A program made the translations under genes and the position numbers. Below, in pieces: positions 1 to 9,071 of a DNA stretch of 34,159 nt. The stretch is from assembly GCA_964389805.1 (NCBI GenBank), contig CAYMFU010000244.1:1-34159 (forward strand), given 5' to 3'. This DNA is from JAGTVG01 sp964389805. Lineage in GTDB: Bacteria; Bacteroidota; Bacteroidia; Cytophagales; Cyclobacteriaceae. The number at the start of each line of letters is the position of its first letter. The first letter of the stretch is position 1. Under the pieces are notes generated by a model, which made no database searches, was not told the origin of the DNA, and saw only the letters and a program-made list of their open reading frames with translations.

Positions 1-147
1 TATTGCTGACGTAATCGAAATTATAGAAAATGGGTAAGATAGATCCAGTAATTTTGAAGGCTCTATCACTATATCTGCGTAATAAATCTTCCCATTAACG
101 AAATCGTCTAATAAAGAAAGAAAAGATAAAATCCGGTTTTATCGGAA
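1..147. other. left edge, no supported gene
   Basis: No complete gene can be read here. On the plus strand one frame is open from the window edge to a TAA at 35-37 and encodes a short helical tail ending in EIIENG, which could be the C-terminus of a gene lying to the left and converging on the minus-strand VOC gene. On the minus strand another frame is open from about 138 to the edge but has no ATG. Neither is long enough to decide. Confidence 0.3.
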
Positions 148-597
148 TTATTTCTCTTCGCTCATTCCTTCCATCCTATGCCGAATTTCTTCAGGGCTCA
201 CGTGTTCAAATTTGTTGGCGATCCACCATTGATTTTCCTGTTCATCGACTACCCCGCATTCACGAAAACCATAAAACTGATCAACAGGTTCCATTAACGA
301 TTTGGCCCCGAATTTTAAAGCACGCTTGAACGTCTTATCCACATCATCGGTAAAAACATAATTAATACTCCGTTCCTGAGGAAGGCCTGGACGTGTCTTA
401 CCTATCATTATGGCTACTTCGTAAAGCATACCAACAATATGAATGATAGACCCATCAGGCGATTTTAAAGGTTCCCTGAAACTAACATTAAATACCTTGG
501 TTAAAAAATCTACTTGTTTTTCAACACTATCCACCATCAAATAAGGGGAAATCGAGCTGAATCCCTCCGGGGCTATTGATTTATTTAATTTATCCAT
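148..597 (-). CDS. VOC (glyoxalase/PhnB-like) family protein
   Basis: A 149-residue cytosolic protein of the vicinal-oxygen-chelate fold. Residues about 15-130 show the usual pattern: an opening strand (SISPYLMV) followed by a helix that carries the phrase VDFLTKVFNV, then a central beta segment, and a second module in which VFTDDVDKTFKRALKFGAK precedes a Gly-Phe-Arg-Glu turn and a terminal strand ending QWWIANKFE. PhnB-type proteins of this length often have no known substrate; others are bleomycin-resistance or dioxygenase relatives. The N-terminal metal-ligand histidine is not obvious, so catalytic activity cannot be inferred. It starts at an ATG, 130 bp downstream of the bacterioferritin stop, and is probably a separate unit. 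The family is clear and the function is not. Confidence 0.8.
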   Translation of the reverse strand: MDKLNKSIAPEGFSSISPYLMVDSVEKQVDFLTKVFNVSFREPLKSPDGSIIHIVGMLYEVAIMIGKTRPGLPQERSINYVFTDDVDKTFKRALKFGAKSLMEPVDQFYGFRECGVVDEQENQWWIANKFEHVSPEEIRHRMEGMSEEK

Positions 598-727
598 GTT
601 AGATCTTAGTTTGATTTATTTAGGGAGACAAAGGAAATACCTGATACTAAATATACTAAAATGTTAGCTTCGTATCAAAATATATTGAATCTCAACACCG
701 CTTTTAGATTAAAACTTTCACCCGGGT

Positions 728-1228
728 TTAGCCTTGAGTCGGAGGACCAGTTGAAATATTCTTACTGCGTTCTATAGATTGTAATGCCAGGTAGTTGTCA
801 CCAAATTTTCTCAAATTCCCTATTTCAACATCATATTGATCAAAATGCCTTTCTTCATCTTCAACCAACGATTCGAACAATTTCTTGGATACAGAATCAG
901 CATTCTTGGCACACTCATTTGCCCAAAGGTTATAATCCCCTGCACTTTGTTCTTCCATACTTCTCGCCAGTTCAAGCATTTTTGTGACATCCTGTATCGT
1001 TTTGGTTTCTTCAGCGGCTTTCATAATTACATCTCCTCCCAAAAACAATATCCGCTCAGCCAAACGTTCAACATGAATCATTTCTTCTATAGCAGTACGT
1101 TTAAATAAATTGGCAAGCAAATCAAATCCAAGGTCATCACAATGAATGTGGAAATACATATATTGATGTACGGCATACAATTCATCCGCTGCCGCTTTAT
1201 TTAACAATTCGATACTTTTTTCTTTCAT
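728..1228 (-). CDS. bfr: bacterioferritin
   Basis: Iron-storage ferritin of 166 residues, close to the usual bacterioferritin length. It oxidises Fe(II) at a di-iron centre and stores ferric mineral in a 24-subunit shell in the cytosol. The di-iron ligands line up with the family: Glu16, Glu49, His52, Glu92, Glu125 and His128. Met50 sits where bacterioferritins place the haem-binding methionine (EEMIHVER here). A phrase typical of the family, AERILFLGG, follows at about 57-65. The C-terminal tail (from about residue 155) is polar and not conserved. The gene starts 26 bp after the upstream small secreted-protein gene, so the two may be cotranscribed. A DPS-like or rubrerythrin identity is unlikely because of the Met50 and HVER context. 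Confidence 0.92.
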   Translation of the reverse strand: MKEKSIELLNKAAADELYAVHQYMYFHIHCDDLGFDLLANLFKRTAIEEMIHVERLAERILFLGGDVIMKAAEETKTIQDVTKMLELARSMEEQSAGDYNLWANECAKNADSVSKKLFESLVEDEERHFDQYDVEIGNLRKFGDNYLALQSIERSKNISTGPPTQG

Positions 1229-1254
1229 AATTCATGATGTTTAATGTGAATAGG

Positions 1255-1731
1255 TTATTGCTTGATTTTTTTCCAATCATCAGATGATGACACATGCAAT
1301 ATGCCATCATTTTTATCAAGGATAAAATCTATTATATATTGTCTTGAACATCCCTGAAAACAGACGTCCCCGGTGCACTTGAAGATAATGGGGTACGAAT
1401 ACCCATAGGGCTTCTTAAATTTCACTTTTTTATTGCCCTTGTCAACAGGAAAACCCCATTCAAACCGGATCACATCTTCCTGGCATCCGCTTTCAGCTAT
1501 TCCAAAAATATCATATTTGTATTCCCCGGTACCATCCTTTTTTAAGGATAAGTATCCTGTTTTTTCACCCTCATAAAGGCCAAGGAACATTTCATCTACT
1601 TCACAGGTTACCTGGATCTTTTCTCCGTCGATCCAAAAATCTTTAATATAATTCTTGTTCTCAGTTTCAAAGATATTCAAAAATCCTCCGAATTCAATAA
1701 TTAAAAAGAGGTAAATAAACAGCTTTAACAT
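1255..1731 (-). CDS. small secreted cysteine-containing protein, unknown
   Basis: I do not recognise this 158-residue protein. Residues 1-17 are hydrophobic (MLKLFIYLFLIIEF) and look like a signal peptide or membrane anchor. The rest is rich in short beta-type segments: a strand pair around residues 48-75 (GLYEGEKTGYLSLKKDGTGE) resembles the opening of lipocalin-like folds. Five cysteines are present (43, 83, 119, 124, 128), three of them clustered, which suggests disulfides in the periplasm. It lies 24 bp downstream of the HHH/beta-barrel gene and 26 bp upstream of bacterioferritin on the same strand. A TATTTTTG element, like a Bacteroidota -7 box, lies only 4 nt before the ATG. It may be a small lipocalin-like envelope protein, but this is a guess from shape only. 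Confidence 0.6.
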   Translation of the reverse strand: MLKLFIYLFLIIEFGGFLNIFETENKNYIKDFWIDGEKIQVTCEVDEMFLGLYEGEKTGYLSLKKDGTGEYKYDIFGIAESGCQEDVIRFEWGFPVDKGNKKVKFKKPYGYSYPIIFKCTGDVCFQGCSRQYIIDFILDKNDGILHVSSSDDWKKIKQ

Positions 1732-1755
1732 ATCGCAAAAATATTTCCTCTAATA

Positions 1756-3831
1756 TCAAAATTTTATTCGAACTTGACATTTAATTTCAGTTTTTTTATT
1801 GCCAGGAATCATACTAATTCCGCTGCCAATATTTTCAATATTAAAATAATGGAAAATGGAAGTTTTGACCCAGAAATCCAGAAACCGGAAGGGGCTATAT
1901 TTGAACAAGACATATCCTCTCACTCCGTGGCCATTATAACTCACCATACTATATGTATACAATACATCATGCTCATATATATAATGACGATTTAAATAAT
2001 CTTCAGAACAAAAATATGCTATTCTGGATTTTATTTGAAATTTAGGTTTTATCACTAAAACATCTTGTGAAAAGCAATATCCTATTGTATTGTTTTTATT
2101 TATACTATAGCTGTTTCCTTTCAACCTTGTCCGAAATATCAGGTTTTCATTCAGTTGAAAATTAAATTTAAATTGAAAATTTCTTTTAATCCCTTTTAAA
2201 GTTTGAGGCAACGGTGTTTTTGTGTTTGAATGATTCCGGTATTTTGATTCTACTCTGTATGTCACATCAAATACCAATGATGATTTAGGTTCAAATTTCA
2301 TATAGACCAAAAACTCATTTCCTGTGGAAGGTGAAATTAGATTATACCTGAGCCAGTCTGATCTGAAAATATCGAAATAAGCCCTGATTTCAAGATGAGC
2401 TACCGGCCTTAATTTTATACCCCAGTAGATCCCCTTTTCATTATTTGATTTCGTGTATTCTGAAAAGGATTTGCTGTATTTTGAGTAATAGTGGGGGCTA
2501 TAGGATCTCGCATGAATTGTCGCCTCGAAATTGGGTAAAATATTTGCGATAATTCCTTGTACAAGTCCATAACCATTCCCCTTTGACCTTGCAAACTCGC
2601 CATATACATTGAATTTCCCCTTAAAGAAGTTATAATAAAATCCACTATTATAATTTACCCTACCTGAAAACTCAAATTGATTATAATATCTGATTAGATT
2701 ACGAATAGGATATTGCCAGGAATTAAAAATAAATGAAATCCCGAAGGTCAAATTCCCGGAAGGCAATGTATAATTGGAATTAAATCCAGTTGTGTACTCT
2801 GCTAATTGTTGCTTTTTATATATCTCGGTCGGGGTTCTATGATAACCGGTTTCCGATAAATTGGAAACATAATACACGATTCCTGTGGATTCAGATGAAT
2901 CGATTAATATGGCCGCATCCTGCAATTTTCTTGACCCAAATCCAGTGAAATTAAAATAGCGGTTTCCTAATGTAAATGATAGCCCTCTGAAAAAGCTGTA
3001 TTCACCAGCCCCCTGATAAGGATGTATACCACTGTATCTATTTCTTACAGAACCAACAGTTTCAGAACTCTTGTTCATAAAACCCCGTCCAAAAACCAGG
3101 CCTTCCCCAAAATGCATTTGAAAATCTCCGATGGTCATTTCCTTTAGTATACCTCGATTCAATAGACGGAAGTAACCTGCATAATGATCAAATCCATAAA
3201 ACTGTAGTGCAGGATCCATAAAGAATGGTTCCCCAGCATCTTTTTCAAATGTTATTCCAATATCAAAATCATTGGGCTCATGTATTTCCAATCTACCATA
3301 TACATAATTCGCTGAACCCAAGTAGTATTGATTTCCTCTTGCTGATGTAATATTTCTTGAATTGATATACCCTATTTGAGGATTCAATAATCTGGCGTAC
3401 CTTAACATTATAGATTTTCTGGATGTTTTTAGGATATTATTCATCATAGGAAGGGAATCATGTGACATGGAAGTCTGGTTAATTTTAAGAAAAGGAATGA
3501 GCAGATTAACTTTAGTCGAATCTAATCCTGGGATAAGATACAATTCATACGGACTTAAGAAAATACCATATTGATTCCTGTAATTTAAGATGCTTTCGGC
3601 CTCGTTTTCAGATAAAAATGGAATGGACAGTATGTCGATTCGTCCAGCTGTATTTATTGGAAGTGGATGATCATATAAGCTAAATAATGTTTCACTAAGC
3701 ATTTCCAGGTCAATATCTTCATCAGCAACAGGAATGATATGTTCTAAAATTTTTTCATAGTCAGGGCTATTTTCCTGTCCATATATTTTAAAAGCAGTAC
3801 AAACCAGGAAAAAAATAATTTTGGCTTTCAT
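1756..3831 (-). CDS. helix-hairpin-helix plus beta-barrel outer-membrane protein
   Basis: A 691-residue envelope protein. Residues 1-18 are a signal peptide ending at YGQ. Residues about 58-115 hold two helix-hairpin-helix motifs of the ComEA type (INTAGRIDILSIPFLSENEA, then LSPYELYLIPGLDSTKV). The remainder, from about 140, alternates polar and aromatic residues in strands separated by turns and ends in Phe, as outer-membrane beta-barrels do. HHH domains usually bind DNA without sequence specificity, so a surface or periplasmic nucleic-acid role is possible, but in these proteins the HHH may serve only as a fold. It overlaps the stop of the PorV-like gene by 4 bp (ATGA), so the two are very probably translationally coupled. 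Architecture is confident; function is unknown. Confidence 0.82.
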   Translation of the reverse strand: MKAKIIFFLVCTAFKIYGQENSPDYEKILEHIIPVADEDIDLEMLSETLFSLYDHPLPINTAGRIDILSIPFLSENEAESILNYRNQYGIFLSPYELYLIPGLDSTKVNLLIPFLKINQTSMSHDSLPMMNNILKTSRKSIMLRYARLLNPQIGYINSRNITSARGNQYYLGSANYVYGRLEIHEPNDFDIGITFEKDAGEPFFMDPALQFYGFDHYAGYFRLLNRGILKEMTIGDFQMHFGEGLVFGRGFMNKSSETVGSVRNRYSGIHPYQGAGEYSFFRGLSFTLGNRYFNFTGFGSRKLQDAAILIDSSESTGIVYYVSNLSETGYHRTPTEIYKKQQLAEYTTGFNSNYTLPSGNLTFGISFIFNSWQYPIRNLIRYYNQFEFSGRVNYNSGFYYNFFKGKFNVYGEFARSKGNGYGLVQGIIANILPNFEATIHARSYSPHYYSKYSKSFSEYTKSNNEKGIYWGIKLRPVAHLEIRAYFDIFRSDWLRYNLISPSTGNEFLVYMKFEPKSSLVFDVTYRVESKYRNHSNTKTPLPQTLKGIKRNFQFKFNFQLNENLIFRTRLKGNSYSINKNNTIGYCFSQDVLVIKPKFQIKSRIAYFCSEDYLNRHYIYEHDVLYTYSMVSYNGHGVRGYVLFKYSPFRFLDFWVKTSIFHYFNIENIGSGISMIPGNKKTEIKCQVRIKF

Positions 3832-4646
3832 GGATGCTGAAAATTTATATTGATTGAAAATTCATGCGAAACACCCAGGACCGGATGGATCATAACGGCA
3901 TAATCCAATCTGAATTTTCCAGGCCTGAATCCAATCCCCATAGTTGATTGTAAAGTTTCTATGTTAAATCCAGTCCTCAATGCAATTTTTCCCCGGATCA
4001 TATACTCAATTCCAAAAATCAGGAAGTGCTGCATGTTCCCATACCATTTGTATTCAATATTGGCCATCAGGTTCTCGGATGGCCGATAAGATAGGCCGGC
4101 TTTAAGAATTGCGTGCTGGAAGCTTAACTGTTCAAATCTTTGACCTAATTTGAGTGGCTGAAAAAGATATCCGCCGATTACGAATTTTTGACTAATATTA
4201 ATTAATCCTCCTAACTCGAGCGACACTGTACCGGCAGATCCATAATTGGAGATAAGGAATTGAATATAACTAAGCTGGATCCCTAAACTGATGAAACGAA
4301 TCTTGTGGCTGTACCCTGCGCTTATCTTATGTTCGCTAAGATTTTGATCTCCAAATCTGTAAAGATTTATAGATCCAACTCCATTAAATAACTCCCCATT
4401 TAATCCAATCCCAATTTTCAAAAGTTCAGGGATCCCATAAAGCATGGCACTGGAAAAACAGACAGAGGTAACAGGATGATCAGCAAGGGCTCCTATGTTG
4501 TTAAATCCTGCATAAGCATCCGAAAGGGTAATGGTAGCGCCTGACAGGCCAACAGACCTTGCGCCTAACTCATAGTTGCCATTCTGGGCTCTGGCATTCA
4601 TGTATGCCAATAGCATACAGAATAGAATTCTGATAGGGAATTTCAT
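3828..4646 (-). CDS. PorV/PorQ-like outer-membrane barrel protein
   Basis: A 272-residue protein with a signal peptide at residues 1-20 (cleavage near ARA/Q). Right after it comes the phrase ARSVGLSGATITLSDAYAGF, typical of the PorV/PorQ-type barrels of the Bacteroidota, in which early glycines and a DAYAGFNNIGAL turn precede antiparallel strands. The rest is beta-rich to the end. PorV and PorQ serve the type IX secretion system, but many paralogues have no assigned role, and no T9SS gene is seen here. It is first in a two-gene unit with the HHH barrel protein, whose ATG overlaps its TGA. The pairing suggests that both act together at the outer membrane. Family placement is probable; a specific role is not claimed. 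Confidence 0.7.
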   Translation of the reverse strand: MKFPIRILFCMLLAYMNARAQNGNYELGARSVGLSGATITLSDAYAGFNNIGALADHPVTSVCFSSAMLYGIPELLKIGIGLNGELFNGVGSINLYRFGDQNLSEHKISAGYSHKIRFISLGIQLSYIQFLISNYGSAGTVSLELGGLINISQKFVIGGYLFQPLKLGQRFEQLSFQHAILKAGLSYRPSENLMANIEYKWYGNMQHFLIFGIEYMIRGKIALRTGFNIETLQSTMGIGFRPGKFRLDYAVMIHPVLGVSHEFSININFQHP

Positions 4647-4834
4647 AATAGCTGGTTGACTTTCTAAAATAATACTATCTCAAATCACGTGTTTCAGGCT
4701 ATACAAACATGGATGGAAAATGCCTGAGACAAAGAGTTGAATCCTGGTTTTATAACAAGCTGGTTCCGTTATGAAATTTATTAAAAAATGGAAGAAAAGT
4801 CAATAAAACTTTTATGGAATATTTGGAATTATCT

Positions 4835-6628
4835 TTATTCTTCTTCTACTATTTCATCCGATTTCAGTTGCTTCTCATAAAGCTCCTTGTAAACGCCACT
4901 TTTATCAATTAAACTATCGTGATTACCCTGTTCAACAATATGCCCCTCATCGAGAACAATGATGTGATCAGCCAGTTTTGCGGATGAAACCCGGTGGGAA
5001 ATTATGATGGAGGTCCTGCCTTCCATTATATTTTTAAGATTATTCAGGATATTATTTTCAGTTTTGGTATCCACAGCAGAAAGGCTGTCGTCAAGGATCA
5101 GGATCCTTGGATTCCTGACCAGTGCCCGGGCAATTGACAGTCTTTGTTTCTGGCCACCAGAAAGTGTGATACCTCTCTCTCCCAAAACAGTATTAAATCC
5201 TTCAGGTAAATCAATTATGTTGTCATGCAGATCAGCATCTATCGCTGCCTGGATAATTCGATCATCGTCAAGCTCTTCACTTCCAAAAGCAATATTTTTA
5301 TCGATTGTATCGCTAAAGAGAAAGACATCCTGTGGAACATATCCAATTTGATTTCTCATATATTGAATGTCAAAATCGCGGATATCCGAACCATCAAGAA
5401 GAATTTTACCTTTTGAAGAATCAAATAAACGACATATTAAATTTGCGATTGTACTCTTTCCTGATCCGGTTGTCCCGATGATTGCCAGTGTTTCCCCCTT
5501 TTGAACACCAAAAGATATGTTTCTCAGTGCTTTAATGCCTGAATCCACATATGTAAAATGAACATCCTCAAATTTAATATCACCTTGAATTTCTTTAGTC
5601 AGATTTTGCTGCGACTTAATATGATTTTTTTCCAGTAAAAACTCATTTATCCTTTTCTGTGAGGCGGCAGCTCTCTGGACAATACTGGTTATCCAACCCA
5701 GGGATGTAACTGGCCAGGTCAGTAAATTTATATAGATGATAAATTCTGCGATATTCCCAAAGCTAAGTGTTCCGTTGATCACTTCGGTACCGCCAACAAA
5801 TATGGTTAATACAATACTTAATCCAATTAAAAATAGAATCAGTGGAAAAAACAATGCATTTACCCTTGTAAGCCGAAGTGATTTCAATTTGTATTCCTCG
5901 CTTCTTTCAGAAAATCTCTCGGCACTTTCATGTTCCCTGGCAAAGGATTTTAATACCCTGATCCCGGAAAATGCTTCTTGCACGAAAGTGGATAATCCCG
6001 ATAAACTTCGCTGTATTTCTTCAGATCTCCTGTTAATCTTATTGTGTACATAATAAATACTGAAGGAAAGAAAAGGCAAGGGGATAAGGGCGTACATGGT
6101 TAACTTGAAATTTATGGTAAACATGATGGGAATCAGCATTAAGAAAAGAGTAAACAGGTTTAATCCATACATTATGGCCGGCCCGATATACATCCTGACT
6201 TTACTTACATCTTCAGAAATTCTTGCGAGCAGATCACCTGTATTGTTCCTTCTGTAGAAACTGACTGGCAGGGATTGATATTGTTCGTAGATCTCATTCT
6301 TCAGGTCGTACTCAATATGCCTTGACATAGCAATAATAGTTTGTCTGACCAGAAAGAGGAAAAATCCCCTCAATAATGCCATCCCCAGGATGATGAGTCC
6401 ATAAACGACTACACTTCGCTTGATATTCTCATTATAGTCTTCCTGAATTGCATGGCCATCAAATAGCTTATATACGTTTAGATTATCTATTACCAGATCG
6501 AGGGCGTATCTAATGTATTGTGCGGGTAGTATCTGAAAGATGTTCGAAATGATTATAAACAGCAGCCCCAGCAACAGCAGATGCTTATATTTTAATAGAT
6601 ATTTATTTAGATGAGCAAGTTCTTTCAC
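4835..6628 (-). CDS. ABC exporter, MsbA-type fused permease/ATPase
   Basis: A 597-residue half-transporter with an N-terminal membrane domain and a C-terminal ATPase. Residues about 15-320 carry six predicted transmembrane helices, including a long hydrophobic first helix. The ATPase has Walker A GTTGSGKST (about 383-391), the signature LSGGQKQRLS (about 489), Walker B ILILDDSLSAVD and the H-loop IISHR. In the Walker B the catalytic Glu position reads Asp (LDDSLS), which is found in some exporters and may slow hydrolysis. Such proteins homodimerise and export lipids or drugs; the substrate cannot be read. Translation starts at GTG, directly preceded in frame by stop codons (TAA, GCA, GTG), so no longer start exists. 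The gap at 6629-6783 separates it from the divergent leucine dehydrogenase promoter. Confidence 0.9.
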   Translation of the reverse strand: MKELAHLNKYLLKYKHLLLLGLLFIIISNIFQILPAQYIRYALDLVIDNLNVYKLFDGHAIQEDYNENIKRSVVVYGLIILGMALLRGFFLFLVRQTIIAMSRHIEYDLKNEIYEQYQSLPVSFYRRNNTGDLLARISEDVSKVRMYIGPAIMYGLNLFTLFLMLIPIMFTINFKLTMYALIPLPFLSFSIYYVHNKINRRSEEIQRSLSGLSTFVQEAFSGIRVLKSFAREHESAERFSERSEEYKLKSLRLTRVNALFFPLILFLIGLSIVLTIFVGGTEVINGTLSFGNIAEFIIYINLLTWPVTSLGWITSIVQRAAASQKRINEFLLEKNHIKSQQNLTKEIQGDIKFEDVHFTYVDSGIKALRNISFGVQKGETLAIIGTTGSGKSTIANLICRLFDSSKGKILLDGSDIRDFDIQYMRNQIGYVPQDVFLFSDTIDKNIAFGSEELDDDRIIQAAIDADLHDNIIDLPEGFNTVLGERGITLSGGQKQRLSIARALVRNPRILILDDSLSAVDTKTENNILNNLKNIMEGRTSIIISHRVSSAKLADHIIVLDEGHIVEQGNHDSLIDKSGVYKELYEKQLKSDEIVEEE

Positions 6629-6676
6629 TGCTTATTAACTAGTTTTCCTGATTAAAGTTTGATTTATATAATTCAA

Positions 6677-6707
6677 TTGATATAAAATTGAAAATGCGCT
6701 ACTTTTG
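6677..6707 (+). promoter_or_regulatory. Bacteroidota-type promoter of the ldh-coaE unit
   Basis: TTG at 6677-6679 and TACTTTTG at 6700-6707 are separated by 20 nt, matching the Bacteroidota primary-sigma consensus TTG, 19-21 nt, TAnnTTTG. The expected start of transcription is about 7 nt further, leaving a leader of about 70 nt before the ATG at 6784. Confidence 0.7.
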
Positions 6708-6783
6708 TGGTACTTTGGAATATTTTCAATTGGGACCAATGCAATTAAGGTTCTAAAATATTAAACTTTTAATCCAAAAATAA

Positions 6784-7887
6784 ATGATAGACTTAAAACA
6801 AGAGGAAAAGGTTGGTTCCGTGTCCGTGTTCAGCAGTTTATCTGAACATGGTCATGAACAGTTGGTTTATTGTTATGACGAGCACACAGGTTTAAAGGCG
6901 ATCATTGGTGTTCACAATACTGTTTTGGGCCCCTCATTGGGAGGAACCAGAATGTGGGACTACAAAACAGAAGAAGAAGCTTTGATGGATGTTCTTCGCT
7001 TATCACGTGGCATGACATTTAAAGCTTCTATATCAGGGCTAAACCTGGGAGGAGGGAAAGCAGTAATTATTGGTGACGCAAAAAAACTAAAATCAGAACC
7101 GCTATTAAGAAGATTTGGCCGGTTTGTCGAAAGCTTAAAGGGAAAATATATTACTGCTGAAGATGTTAATATGAGCCCAGAGGACATGGAATATATTTCT
7201 ATGGAAACGAAATATGTTACAGGTCTTTCAGAGAAAATGGGCGGTGCCGGAGACCCTTCCCCATTTACTGCCTACGGCGTTTATATGGGGATGAAGGCAT
7301 GTGCAAAAGAAGCTTACGGAACTGACAGTTTGCAAAATCGGAAAATAGCGGTACAGGGCGTTGGGCATGTGGGTTATTATCTTGTAAAACACCTTGTTGA
7401 AGAAGGTGCCAATGTGCTTGTATCAGACATATATGCAGATAAGATAAAAGAAATAACCAAGGAATTTAAAGTTGCCGTAGTTGATGAGAAGTCCATCTAC
7501 AGTGAAAAAATGGATATTTATGCACCTTGTGCCCTGGGTGCTACAGTTAATGATCAAACTATAGATTCGCTAAGGTGTGATATTATAGCTGGCGCCGCAA
7601 ATAACCAGTTGGAGGATGAACATAAACACGGGAATATCTTAATGAAAAAAGGGATAATATATGCTCCTGATTTTATGATCAATGCGGGCGGTCTAATAAA
7701 TGTTGGACTTGATTATCTGGGTAATTATAGCCGGGAAAGAGTATTTAAGAAAGTGGAAAGAATTTATAATACCGTTTTGGATATTATTCATAAATCGAGA
7801 AAAGAAAAAATTTCTTCACAGGAAGCAGCCATAAATATAGCTTCGCAAAGAATCCTGGATGTCGGCAAGGTAAAAGGGCATCTATAA
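6784..7887 (+). CDS. leucine dehydrogenase (Glu/Leu/Phe/Val family)
   Basis: A 367-residue enzyme, the usual length of leucine dehydrogenase. It catalyses NAD-dependent oxidative deamination of branched-chain amino acids to 2-oxoacids in the cytosol. The catalytic segment is intact: GGTRMWDY at about 53-60, Lys80 in the FKAS context and Lys92 in GGGKAV correspond to the two catalytic lysines of the family. The Rossmann fold begins at about 194 with VQGVGHVGYYL (GxGxxG). It is the first gene after the promoter at 6677-6707 and is followed 16 bp later by nusB, so it probably heads the operon. Valine or phenylalanine dehydrogenase specificity cannot be excluded, but length and motif spacing favour leucine. 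Confidence 0.9.
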   Translation: MIDLKQEEKVGSVSVFSSLSEHGHEQLVYCYDEHTGLKAIIGVHNTVLGPSLGGTRMWDYKTEEEALMDVLRLSRGMTFKASISGLNLGGGKAVIIGDAKKLKSEPLLRRFGRFVESLKGKYITAEDVNMSPEDMEYISMETKYVTGLSEKMGGAGDPSPFTAYGVYMGMKACAKEAYGTDSLQNRKIAVQGVGHVGYYLVKHLVEEGANVLVSDIYADKIKEITKEFKVAVVDEKSIYSEKMDIYAPCALGATVNDQTIDSLRCDIIAGAANNQLEDEHKHGNILMKKGIIYAPDFMINAGGLINVGLDYLGNYSRERVFKKVERIYNTVLDIIHKSRKEKISSQEAAINIASQRILDVGKVKGHL

Positions 7888-7903
7888 TTAAGATAAACTA
7901 CAT

Positions 7904-9064
7904 ATGTTAAACAGGCGTATACTTAGATCTAAAGCATTACAATGCTTGTATGCTTTTTATAAATCGAAAGAGGCTAATTACAATCTAGCCCTCGATTATA
8001 TACGCGATAGATTCTTGCCAGATTTAAATTCAATGGAACCAGTTGATAAATCAGAATTGAATTTAAAGAAAAGAGATTCGATTAAAACTTTCGAGCAAAA
8101 TTTTAAGCATGATTCTTTCATTAAATTGCAGGACAGCGAAGAGGAAACAGAGGTAACGGCTCATAATGCTTTTATTGATTATGAGGAGCAGAATATGAAA
8201 GATTATAAACATTTTAAAACAAATATGTTAAAGGATGTCGAGCACATTTTTGACCTCTATTTGTGGTTACTGATGATACCTGAGGAACTGATCAGGATTA
8301 TGGAAAATGATACTTCCGGAAAACTTAAAGTCGTGAATAAAAGATTCATTGAGAATCAAATTATAGAATTATTACGTAATAATAATAGGTTTCAAAAAAG
8401 TATTATAGATTACAAACTTTCCTGGAACAATGAAAGGGATTTAATACTTAACTGGTTCAAAAATTCTGTTAGACAGGATGAGGATTACCTATCATATATT
8501 AAAGGGAAAAAAGAAAAAAAGGATAATTTTACAACTGATAAAAAATTAATACTGCATCTTTATAAGAATCTTCTGTTCAAGAATGATGCATTTCAGGAAT
8601 TCATGGCTTCGGCCGACTTGAACTGGAATGAAGACAGACATGTAATTAGAAGTATGATTGTGAAGACTTTTAAAAATGTTGAAGCTGAAGATGCAGATAT
8701 TGAGCTGGCGGTGTTAAGTAATAATTGGGAAGAGGACCGTTCCTTTTTCGAAAAGTTATTCGAGATATCCGTTAAAAAAGATAAGGAATTTGATAATTTA
8801 ATAGCTGAGAAATCTAAAAACTGGGATATTGAACGAATGGCTATTATGGATAAGATTATACTTAAAATGGCCATTGGAGAAATGATCGATTTCCCTAATA
8901 TCCCTGTAAAGGTTACTATTAATGAGTATATTGAATTATCGAAAAATTTCAGTACACCAAAAAGTAAAAAATTTGTAAATGGCATCCTTGATGTTCTGTC
9001 AGATGAGTTGATAGACCAGGGAACCATTAAAAAAAGTGGTAGAGGATTAATTGACAATAAATAA
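7904..9064 (+). CDS. nusB: NusB, expanded form
   Basis: Transcription antitermination factor NusB, which binds boxA RNA with S10 in rRNA transcription. The NusB signature is split: the first helix is at residues 1-20 (RRILRSKALQCLYAFYKS) and the second half is at about 305-375, with WDIERMAIMDKIILKMAI and the VTINEYIELSKNFSTPKSKKFVNG segment. Bacterial NusB is typically about 140 residues; this is 386, with a middle segment of about 250. That segment repeats the element W-x-x-[ED]-R-x-x-[IF] at W174, W241 and W275, and again at W307 within the NusB core. Larger NusB proteins are known in the Bacteroidota. The short spacing to its neighbours places it in the YajC/YbbR/CoaE operon. Confidence 0.85.
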   Translation: MLNRRILRSKALQCLYAFYKSKEANYNLALDYIRDRFLPDLNSMEPVDKSELNLKKRDSIKTFEQNFKHDSFIKLQDSEEETEVTAHNAFIDYEEQNMKDYKHFKTNMLKDVEHIFDLYLWLLMIPEELIRIMENDTSGKLKVVNKRFIENQIIELLRNNNRFQKSIIDYKLSWNNERDLILNWFKNSVRQDEDYLSYIKGKKEKKDNFTTDKKLILHLYKNLLFKNDAFQEFMASADLNWNEDRHVIRSMIVKTFKNVEAEDADIELAVLSNNWEEDRSFFEKLFEISVKKDKEFDNLIAEKSKNWDIERMAIMDKIILKMAIGEMIDFPNIPVKVTINEYIELSKNFSTPKSKKFVNGILDVLSDELIDQGTIKKSGRGLIDNK

Positions 9065-9071
9065 TTTAGAT

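Noticed and set aside
4647..4834. Gap between the ABC exporter and the PorV-like gene as a regulatory region
   Set aside because: No promoter pair, hairpin or small gene was found in it.
6775..6782. TATTTTTG on the minus strand as a promoter for the ABC exporter
   Set aside because: It is 147 nt upstream and its best TTG is 16 nt away, outside the usual spacing; it also overlaps the leucine dehydrogenase start.
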